A DNA stretch of 14,527 bases from contig DAOVUU010000015.1 in NCBI GenBank assembly GCA_030632405.1, positions 1 to 14,527 of the forward strand, given 5' to 3'. Below, piece after piece: positions 9,092 to 14,527 of this stretch. The position numbers and the translations under genes were made by a program. How positions within the stretch are numbered: the first letter of the stretch is position 1; the number at the start of each line of letters is the position of its first letter. Under the pieces are notes generated by a model. It was not told the DNA's origin. It saw only the letters and a program-made list of their open reading frames with translations, and did no database searches. This DNA comes from Desulfobulbaceae bacterium (GTDB lineage Bacteria; Desulfobacterota; Desulfobulbia; Desulfobulbales; Desulfocapsaceae).

Positions 9092-9793
9092 ATGAATGTA
9101 AACAAAGTAAAGGTTATTGCGCTTGTCATAACGGTTTTAATTACGACTATCGGTGCTGCCCATGCTGACAGCAGTACCACAATGACCCAAAAAGCCCAGG
9201 CCGCTATAACACCCGACAAAGCAATAGAGATGCTCAGGCAGGGTAACGAACGCTTTGTCAATGGTCAAACTGTGAAACGAGATATGCTCGCACAGGTTAA
9301 GCAGACTTCCGAAGGTCAGTTTCCCTACGCTGCTGTCGTTAGCTGTCTCGACTCACGCATACCGCCGGCCATCGTATTTGACCAAGGGATTGGTGATCTT
9401 TTTGTGGCGCGCGTAGCGGGCAATTTCGTAAATGACGACATCCTTGGCAGCCTCGAGTTCGCAACCAAACTCGCTGGTGCCAAACTAATCGTAGTCATGG
9501 GCCACACGGAATGTGGCGCAGTCAAAGGTGCCTGTGATGGAGCGCAACTCGGCTTGCTGACAGCGACTCTGGCCAACATCAAACCAGCCGTCGAGGGAGT
9601 GGAGGGTAACTACACCCCCAGGAGTTCAAAAAACACAAAATTCGTCCAGGCCGTAACGGAGATGAATGTCCAACTAACCATGCAGAAACTTCGCGACAGG
9701 AGCGTTGTATTACGCGAGATGCTCGATAAAGGAGAGATTTCTATGATAGGTGCCATGTATGATGTAAGTACCGGCAAAGTTACATTTTTGTAA
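9092..9793 (+). CDS. Exported beta-class carbonic anhydrase
   Basis: The enzyme interconverts CO2 and bicarbonate. The 233 residues begin with a Sec signal peptide: Lys residues at 5 and 7, a hydrophobic core from 8 to about 20, and a likely cleavage after GAAHA at residue 25, so it should act in the periplasm. The beta-class zinc site is complete: CLDSR supplies Cys85 with the Asp87-Arg89 dyad, and GHTECGA supplies His138 and Cys141. Other family marks are GNERFVNG (51-58), DLFVARVAGNFV (102-113) and the C-terminal GEISMIGAMYDVSTGKV. The size is normal for a beta enzyme plus signal peptide. An excellent ribosome site, AGGAGG at 9081-9086, sits five bases before the ATG and fixes the start. 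Most bacterial beta enzymes are cytoplasmic; exported ones are a known minority and may capture or release CO2 at the envelope. It may be cotranscribed with the small gene downstream. Confidence 0.95.
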   Translation: MNVNKVKVIALVITVLITTIGAAHADSSTTMTQKAQAAITPDKAIEMLRQGNERFVNGQTVKRDMLAQVKQTSEGQFPYAAVVSCLDSRIPPAIVFDQGIGDLFVARVAGNFVNDDILGSLEFATKLAGAKLIVVMGHTECGAVKGACDGAQLGLLTATLANIKPAVEGVEGNYTPRSSKNTKFVQAVTEMNVQLTMQKLRDRSVVLREMLDKGEISMIGAMYDVSTGKVTFL

Positions 9794-9840
9794 TAACTAC
9801 CGATTATCCTCGATTTTAGAAAATCAAAGGGCTTACCACC

Positions 9841-9966
9841 ATGGCGATAGGTGCCCTTATCCTCGCTGTCGCAGCCGCTTTCTATGCTGCTAGAAAACGT
9901 GCTGCACACAAAGAGGTGAGTGACGGTACAACCCAGCCTGATAACACCGCGAATCGCCTGGCATGA
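9841..9966 (+). CDS. Small single-helix membrane protein, hypothetical
   Basis: A 41-residue reading frame starts at ATG 9841, with AAAGGG (9826-9831) about nine bases upstream, and ends with TGA at 9964-9966. The predicted product has one clear hydrophobic helix, MAIGALILAVAAAFYAA, immediately followed by RKRAAHK and then a polar tail rich in Asp, Thr and Asn. By the positive-inside rule the tail would be cytoplasmic. The frame is closed upstream by TAG at 9817-9819, so it is not a visible extension of the enzyme gene. It lies 47 bases after the carbonic anhydrase stop in the same orientation and may share its transcript. I do not recognise a family; alternatives are a decayed gene end or chance, though a clean helix followed by a basic cluster is more than most random frames show. 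Confidence 0.4.
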   Translation: MAIGALILAVAAAFYAARKRAAHKEVSDGTTQPDNTANRLA

Positions 9967-10237
9967 TGAGGAATACGGGTGCGTTTTGGGGACGTGCTGA
10001 TAGTACCGATACAACGGCGGCAACAGGAATGGGACTTAACGCTCATCCAGCCTTTTATTTCATCCCCTCTCGTCAGGGTAAAGAAATATATCTGGTTTGA
10101 GTTACCCGAACTACTTCGTCATCTTTGAATAATTCCACAATGTCGGGTGGCAGATGAGGCGGGGTGGAGAGTGTTAATGGAGCCTCAGATCTCTTCTGGA
10201 CATCAAGAAAGTATAACTCGGCCGGGAGCCATAATTG
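9967..10237. other. Gap between the small membrane protein and the response regulator
   Basis: No well-supported gene is seen here. A 44-codon frame (ATG 9966 to TGA 10100) overlaps the preceding stop as TGATG, but its composition is unremarkable. On the minus strand a frame stays open across 10073-10312, overlapping the regulator start. Before the regulator there is a TATAAC at 10212-10217 without a proper -35, and GGGAG at 10224-10228 as ribosome site. The TTAATCTTC direct repeat found before degP is not present, so autoregulation through that box is not evident. Confidence 0.4.
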
Positions 10238-10909
10238 ATGCGACTTCTTCTCGTGGAAGATGAAAAAAAGGTTGCGAGCTTTATTAAAAAAGGCCTGGAA
10301 GAAGAGGGACATTCTGTTGACTGGGCATCAGACGGGAAAACAGGTTTTTTCATGGGGCTTGATGACGTCTACGACCTTGTTATCTTAGACGTCAATCTAC
10401 CCAATAAAGACGGCTTGACAGTTCTCAGGGAGCTGCGCAGTAAAAAAATCATAACACCCATTCTGCTCCTTACTGTCAGGGCTACCATAGAGGACAAGGT
10501 CATCGGGCTTGACACAGGTGCCGATGATTATCTCACCAAACCTTTTGCCTTTCAGGAGCTGTTGGCAAGAATCAGGGCCTTGCTCAGGCGGCGGGGTGAG
10601 GCTGATTCACCGATTCTGACTGTTGCGGATCTCTCTTTAGACCCTGCAAGGCGACTTGTGTCTCGAAGCGATAGAAAAATTGACCTGACCTCAAAAGAGT
10701 TTGCCCTGCTTGAATATCTGATGCGCAATGAGGAGCGCGTCGTCACCAGGACGATGATTTCCGAGCATGTCTGGGATCACAGCTTTGATACTGAAACCAA
10801 TGTCATTGATGTGTATGTCAACTATCTCAGAAAGAAGATCGATGCTAATCATGAATCGAAATTGATCCACACGGTTAGGGGAGTGGGTTATGTGCTGAAA
10901 GTGGTGTAA
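10238..10909 (+). CDS. OmpR-family response regulator (CusR/CopR-like)
   Basis: This 223-residue transcription factor is switched on by phosphorylation from the adjacent kinase. The receiver domain (1-115) has the acidic pair Glu7-Asp8 in LLLVEDEKK, the phosphate acceptor Asp51 in LVILDVNLPNKDG, Thr79 and Lys101 in DDYLTKPFAFQELLARI. The winged-helix domain (about 126-223) ends in the typical NVIDVYVNYLRKKID and LIHTVRGVGYVLK. Overall resemblance is to the heavy-metal regulators CusR/CopR/CzcR, but that group is used broadly and the signal cannot be read from the regulator. The start is taken as ATG 10238; a TTG immediately before it (10235) is also possible, and GGGAG at 10224-10228 would suit either. 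The kinase gene begins three bases after its stop. A likely target is the direct repeat before degP. Confidence 0.93.
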   Translation: MRLLLVEDEKKVASFIKKGLEEEGHSVDWASDGKTGFFMGLDDVYDLVILDVNLPNKDGLTVLRELRSKKIITPILLLTVRATIEDKVIGLDTGADDYLTKPFAFQELLARIRALLRRRGEADSPILTVADLSLDPARRLVSRSDRKIDLTSKEFALLEYLMRNEERVVTRTMISEHVWDHSFDTETNVIDVYVNYLRKKIDANHESKLIHTVRGVGYVLKVV

Positions 10910-10912
10910 AGC

Positions 10913-12328
10913 ATGCGTATTCGGTCTATTGGTTCAAAACTCACCCTCTGGTACACAGGGCTGCTCACCCTGACCTTTCTTCTCTTGGGAACGATTGCTT
11001 ACGGGCTGTTGGCCTACAGTCTCTCTCGTGATATGGACTACGCCCTGAAAGGCATTGGTGGCGTCATGGTGGAAAAAGCCAAGGCGGAGGGCAGTGCATT
11101 CTACCCCTCTGAAGTAGACGAGCTCTTTCGTCGTTTCTTTGGTTTTTCACCGCGTGATCGCCAGTTTGATATACTCGACCCGCGGGAAAAAATTGACTCA
11201 GGTCGGCAGATACTTCGTTCACGAAAAGTAATCATCAGCCCCGAGGCACTCGAAAAAGCGGCCCGGGGAGAAGCCCATTTTGAGACTGTTGCATCCGGCG
11301 GTCGTTATCCGATTCGGGTCTTGACCGTGCCCGTAGTCGAATCGGGACACCCCACCAATCTGGTGCGGGTTGGCATGTCTCTAGAGAACATGTACAAGAC
11401 ACGCAATCGCTTTCTGCTGACCATGACCGCTGTGTTCCCTCTTGGCCTCCTTTTGGCGGGTGGCGGGGGGTGGTTGCTGGCTCGACGGGCGCTCAGCCCT
11501 GTTGACAGGATGACCCAAACTGCTCGAAAGATAAGTGGCGCACATCTCGACCAGCAGCTCCAGGAGAGTGGAAATGATGATGAACTCGACCGCTTGGCAA
11601 AGACCCTGAACGATATGCTCGCCCGCCTCCATGATTCCATTGAACAGATGCGTCAATTCAGCGCCGATGCCTCCCATGAACTGCAAACTCCACTGACAAT
11701 CCTTAAAGGCGAGATGGAGGTCGCGCTCCGCCAGCAGAGGACTCCCGACGAGTATCAGGATATTCTCGGAAGCGGGCTCGAGGAAATTGACAGGCTCAAT
11801 CATCTGGTCGAGGGACTTCTTCTGCTCGCCCGCGCCGATTCTGGGGTATTACGGCTGGATATGCAATCGATCGACTTGAGGAAATTTGTCGCAAATATCC
11901 TGCGCCAGTTAAAACCCATAGCTGATAACCATACCGTCCATCTGCACCAGGAACCGTCCGAAGCTGTTTATGTCGACGGTGACCGGGAACATCTGCGAAG
12001 ATTATTGTTGAACCTGCTGGTTAATGCAATCAAATACAGCTACACCGATGGAAAGGTCGCGGTGGCTCTCGAGCAGAGACAACGGTGGGTTGTATTACAT
12101 ATTTCTGATACGGGCAGGGGCATACCCGAGGCTGAACAGCAACAAATATTCAATCGGTTTCATCGCGCTACAGAGACTGGCTCCCGGGATGGCAAAGGAG
12201 TTGGTCTCGGACTCAGTATCGCAGACTCCATAGCAAAAGCCCACAAAGGATATATAGAGGTTGAAAGTTCCCTGAAATGGGGCGCCACCTTCAGCGTTTT
12301 TCTTCCATTAAATCTCCAATCAAATTAA
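10913..12328 (+). CDS. Membrane sensor histidine kinase (CusS-like)
   Basis: The kinase has 471 residues: a first membrane helix at about 12-36, a periplasmic sensor part at about 37-165, a second helix at about 168-190 and a HAMP linker to about 241 (ALSPVDRM onward). The dimerisation/phosphotransfer box FSADASHELQTPLTILKGE carries the phosphorylated His255. The ATP-binding domain shows Asn371 in LLLNLLVNAIKYS, the G1 box DTGRGIPEAEQQQIFNRFHR (399 onward) and the G2 box GKGVGLGLSIADSIAKAH. All catalytic boxes are intact. The layout and length match heavy-metal sensor kinases, but the periplasmic part shows no obvious cluster of His, Cys or Met metal ligands, so another envelope signal is possible. 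It follows the regulator with a three-base gap and is surely cotranscribed. No terminator with a T-run is seen after it, so some readthrough into degP is conceivable. Confidence 0.93.
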   Translation: MRIRSIGSKLTLWYTGLLTLTFLLLGTIAYGLLAYSLSRDMDYALKGIGGVMVEKAKAEGSAFYPSEVDELFRRFFGFSPRDRQFDILDPREKIDSGRQILRSRKVIISPEALEKAARGEAHFETVASGGRYPIRVLTVPVVESGHPTNLVRVGMSLENMYKTRNRFLLTMTAVFPLGLLLAGGGGWLLARRALSPVDRMTQTARKISGAHLDQQLQESGNDDELDRLAKTLNDMLARLHDSIEQMRQFSADASHELQTPLTILKGEMEVALRQQRTPDEYQDILGSGLEEIDRLNHLVEGLLLLARADSGVLRLDMQSIDLRKFVANILRQLKPIADNHTVHLHQEPSEAVYVDGDREHLRRLLLNLLVNAIKYSYTDGKVAVALEQRQRWVVLHISDTGRGIPEAEQQQIFNRFHRATETGSRDGKGVGLGLSIADSIAKAHKGYIEVESSLKWGATFSVFLPLNLQSN

Positions 12329-12356
12329 TCCAACATTAGAATCTTATCATTTTCGG

Positions 12357-12376
12357 TTAATCTTCCTTTAATCTTC
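12357..12376 (+). promoter_or_regulatory. Direct repeat TTAATCTTC x2, putative response-regulator box for degP
   Basis: Two exact copies of TTAATCTTC start at 12357 and 12368, eleven bases apart, one helical turn. Counted as GTTAAT-CTTCC-TTTAAT this matches the six-five-six plan of PmrA/BasR boxes (YTTAAK-N5-YTTAAK), with one deviation at the first base. OmpR-family dimers bind head-to-tail at this spacing. The box lies 29 bases after the kinase stop and 86 bases before the degP ATG, about 19 bases upstream of a poor -10 candidate TACGAA (12395-12400), which would suit an activated promoter. The adjacent regulator is the obvious candidate binder. Confidence 0.5.
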
Positions 12377-12401
12377 ATGCACTACTGTGTTCTGTACGAA
12401 G

Positions 12402-12430
12402 AACAGCTCTGGTCAGTAACCAGAACTGTT
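12402..12430 (+). promoter_or_regulatory. Interrupted hairpin in the degP leader
   Basis: AACAG (12402-12406) pairs with CTGTT (12426-12430), and TCTGGT (12408-12413) pairs with ACCAGA (12419-12424). The two stems are separated by a single C/A mismatch around a five-base loop CAGTA, giving eleven pairs in all. No T-run follows, so it is not a standard terminator of the kinase transcript. It overlaps on its left another inverted repeat, TGTTCT/AGAACA at 12388-12405 with a six-base spacer. It could be a leader RNA structure or a dimeric operator; it ends 19 bases before the AGGAGG ribosome site of degP. Confidence 0.4.
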
Positions 12431-12461
12431 AAAACACAAAATAATAATCAGGAGGTAGAAC

Positions 12462-13955
12462 ATGGATAAGGATTTAAGTAAACCGGGAAAAATTAAACGC
12501 TATGGGGTAAAAGGCCTGCTGGCGGTAGGGCTGCCGTTTTTTGTCGCCGGAGTATTTGTTACCTCGGGAGTAAATGGAATTCATTCCTCAATTGCCGAGA
12601 ATATTACCAAAGGGCCCCACGTGACGGCTTCAGTCCAGGCGGTTATACCCAGCTCTTTTGCTGAACTGGCGGACAAAATGAGCCCGACGGTGGTAAACGT
12701 CAAAGTTACCAAAATTGAAAAAGCAGACCTTCAGGGACAGCATTTCCAGAGACGACCGAATGGTGAATTTTTCGGTCGTTTTTTCGAGGGAATGCCGCAG
12801 CCCCCAAGGAATCATCGTACTCAGGGAGCAGGCTCAGGCGTTATTATTAGTAAGGACGGCTATATTCTCTCCAACAACCATGTGGTTGAAGATGCCAAGG
12901 AAGTTACGGTCACCCTGGCCGATAAAAACGAATATAAAGCAGAAATCGTCGGCCGGGATCCCAAAACTGATCTTGCAGTTCTGAAAATCACCGCTAACAG
13001 GGATCTTCCCTCGGCCGCTCTCGGGGATTCCGAGCTGTTGAAGGTCGGTGACTGGGTAGTCGCCATCGGCAATCCTTTTGGTCTGAATCACACCGTGACA
13101 TCCGGAATAGTCAGTGCTAAAGGCCGGATCATCGGCGCAGGCCCCTATGATGATTTTATTCAAACGGATGCTTCTATAAACCCCGGCAATTCCGGTGGGC
13201 CGCTTTTTAATATGAAGGGGGAAGTAATAGGGATCAATACTGCGATTATTCCTCAAGGTCAGGGTATTGGTTTTGCTATCCCCATTGACACAGCCAAACC
13301 CCTTATTCCGCAACTTGTAAGCTATGGTGAAATTACCCGTGGCTACCTCGGTGTCAATATCCAGACCATCACGCCTGATCTGGCGGAAGCACTCAACATT
13401 GACGAGAGCAAAGGTGCTCTGGTGGCCGATGTAATTGCCGGTAGCCCAGCCGAGAAGAGCGGCCTGAAACGCGGTGATATCATCGTTGATTTTGACGGGA
13501 AGAATATCGAAGACAGTCATGACCTGCCGGTAAAGGTTGCAGCTACACCGGTAGATGAAGAAGTCCAGGTAACTGTCCTGCGTGACGGCAAAGAAGAGCA
13601 ATTTTTGGTGAAAGTAGGAAAACTCTCTTCTGATGAAACTCTACTGGGCAGCTCTTCAGAGCCTGCCAAAGGGAAATGGGGCATGCAACTGCATGAACTC
13701 AGCCCGCAGATAGAAGAGCGTTACGGCGTCAGTGCCGACCAGGGTGTCGCTGTCGTTGGAGTCGATCCGGAAAGCGCGGCCGCTGAGGCTGGTATCCGTC
13801 GGGGTGATGTTATCGTCGAAGTGAATCGAAATGCTGTAAAGTCGATTGACGATGTCAAAAATTCCATCAGCCAGGCAAAGGATAAAGATCGACTGCTGCT
13901 GCTGGTACAAAGGCAAAACGGTAAATTCTACGTTCCACTGGAACAACAGGGATAG
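12462..13955 (+). CDS. degP: DegP/HtrA-type periplasmic serine endoprotease (Do family)
   Basis: This enzyme degrades or chaperones misfolded envelope proteins. The 497 residues start with a basic stretch and a hydrophobic helix at about 17-36, either a signal peptide or a membrane anchor; the cleavage site is not clear. The trypsin-like domain has the full triad: His140 in LSNNHVVEDA, Asp170 in PKTDLAVLKI and Ser244 in NPGNSGGPLFN. A Q/R/F-rich segment (about 91-120) before the domain corresponds to the regulatory LA loop. Two PDZ domains follow, about 293-385 (GYLGVNIQ, SPAEKSGLKRGDIIV) and about 405-492 (SAAAEAGIRRGDVIVEVN), as in DegP and DegQ rather than single-PDZ DegS. The ribosome site AGGAGGT at 12450-12456 is strong. 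The upstream direct repeat suggests control by the neighbouring two-component system. A transporter gene starts 18 bases after its stop. DegP versus DegQ cannot be settled here. Confidence 0.93.
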   Translation: MDKDLSKPGKIKRYGVKGLLAVGLPFFVAGVFVTSGVNGIHSSIAENITKGPHVTASVQAVIPSSFAELADKMSPTVVNVKVTKIEKADLQGQHFQRRPNGEFFGRFFEGMPQPPRNHRTQGAGSGVIISKDGYILSNNHVVEDAKEVTVTLADKNEYKAEIVGRDPKTDLAVLKITANRDLPSAALGDSELLKVGDWVVAIGNPFGLNHTVTSGIVSAKGRIIGAGPYDDFIQTDASINPGNSGGPLFNMKGEVIGINTAIIPQGQGIGFAIPIDTAKPLIPQLVSYGEITRGYLGVNIQTITPDLAEALNIDESKGALVADVIAGSPAEKSGLKRGDIIVDFDGKNIEDSHDLPVKVAATPVDEEVQVTVLRDGKEEQFLVKVGKLSSDETLLGSSSEPAKGKWGMQLHELSPQIEERYGVSADQGVAVVGVDPESAAAEAGIRRGDVIVEVNRNAVKSIDDVKNSISQAKDKDRLLLLVQRQNGKFYVPLEQQG

Positions 13956-13973
13956 TCTCTGTGAGGCTCTGCA

Positions 13974-14527
13974 GTGAAAATCTGCATCAATAACCTCGTC
14001 ATGGCCCGCATCGGTAGGTATATAATCGACCTGCCGGGTCATGTCAGGCTCTCCTACCTGCCGCCGCTGATGGTTTATCTGGCAGCAGGCATTTCTGGAT
14101 TAACCAGCATCGTCGGAACATTTTTTGTCAAGGATTATCTTGGCCTATCTGCAGAATTTCTGGCGATGCTCGGTTTTTGGGCCGGCATTCCCTGGGCGCT
14201 GAAGATGCCTTTGGGCCACATGGTGGATCTGATCTGGCGATGGAAATCGATCCTCGTCTTTCTCGGAGCCGCACTCATTGGCGCCAGCCTTGCTATCATG
14301 CTCATTTTGATCAGAGCACCATCACTCATCACCCCTTACATGACTGTTGAGGCCTGGTTTGTTTTTTCAGCCCTTCTCGCTCCGATAGGTTATGTGGTCC
14401 AGGATGTTGTTGCCGATGCATACTACCATGCAGACTCTCGGACGGGCCGCCATAGTAGGCGGTGGCCTTGCCGTTTCGCTTATAAACATACTTCTGTTTA
14501 ATGATGTAAACAGCATGGTGGAAGAGC
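13974..14527 (+). pseudogene. MFS-type transporter gene, frameshifted and cut by the window end
   Basis: The start is taken as GTG 13974 because GAGG at 13963-13966 lies seven bases upstream; ATG 14001 is the alternative but has no ribosome site. The protein reads as a transporter with helices near 31-53, 61-80, 90-113 and 125-148 (SYLPPLMVYLAAGISGL, FWAGIPWALKMPLGHMVDLI, PIGYVVQDVVADA), resembling the BT1/folate-biopterin branch of the major facilitator superfamily. After VVADA (near 14420) this frame turns into unlikely sequence and stops at 14501. The next frame, from ATG 14416, gives MHTTMQTLGRAAIVGGGLAV and then a hydrophobic helix, open to the window end, which looks like the true continuation. 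The two frames share GATGCA at 14415-14420, consistent with a deletion at a short repeat. It could also be a sequencing or assembly error. The substrate is unknown. It is probably cotranscribed with degP. Confidence 0.6.

Noticed and set aside
9812..9825. GATTTT-AG-AAAATC palindrome after the carbonic anhydrase
   Set aside because: AT-only stem apart from one pair, no T-run following; too weak to call a terminator.
9610..10023. 137-codon minus-strand frame over the end of the carbonic anhydrase gene
   Set aside because: Overlaps the well-supported enzyme C terminus and the small frame after it; no recognisable features and no ribosome site.
12834..13601. 255-codon open frame on the minus strand
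   Set aside because: It lies entirely antisense to the protease and PDZ regions of degP, whose catalytic residues and domains are certain; the antisense product shows no domain logic.

Overview
The window comes from a Gram-negative bacterium: it carries TamA and TamB, a second outer-membrane beta-barrel and an HtrA/DegP-type periplasmic protease. Moderate base composition and the style of the proteins suggest a sulfate-reducer-like deltaproteobacterium (Desulfobacterota, perhaps Desulfobulbales). That placement is inference; no rRNA or marker gene is present. No tRNA, rRNA, CRISPR array, insertion sequence or phage gene was seen.

Layout. Positions 1-678 (+) hold the 3' end of a gene for an outer-membrane barrel protein. 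Converging on it is a minus-strand pair, tamA (6446 to 4626) and tamB (4626 to 862), which overlap by one base and encode the two-part TAM machine linking inner and outer membranes. Next on the minus strand, after a 326-base gap, is an MscS-family mechanosensitive channel with a large extra N-terminal part (8446 to 6773). A 645-base AT-rich gap then separates this leftward block from a rightward block and contains a good sigma70-type promoter. The rightward block starts with a signal-peptide-bearing beta-carbonic anhydrase (9092-9793), followed by one likely small membrane protein (9841-9966). Then come an OmpR-family response regulator (10238-10909), its CusS-like sensor kinase (10913-12328), a DegP/HtrA protease (12462-13955) and, 18 bases further on, a major-facilitator-type transporter gene that appears frameshifted and runs off the window.

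How the parts may work together. Nearly every product acts in the cell envelope: barrel assembly (TamAB), turgor release (MscS), periplasmic CO2/bicarbonate exchange (carbonic anhydrase), and envelope sensing plus protein quality control (regulator, kinase, DegP). The most informative regulatory signal lies between kinase and protease: two copies of TTAATCTTC exactly 11 bp apart, the architecture bound by PmrA/BasR-like OmpR-family regulators. It suggests that the neighbouring two-component system controls degP, as CpxAR does in enterics. It is followed by a long interrupted hairpin in the degP leader.

The main oddity is at the right end. The transporter reads well to about position 14420, and its natural continuation (MHTTMQTLGR and a following membrane helix) is found in the next frame, which points to a deletion or frameshift. 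I see no clear defence, mobile or biosynthetic system; the most interesting leads are the degP control region, the small proteins after the carbonic anhydrase, and the broken transporter.
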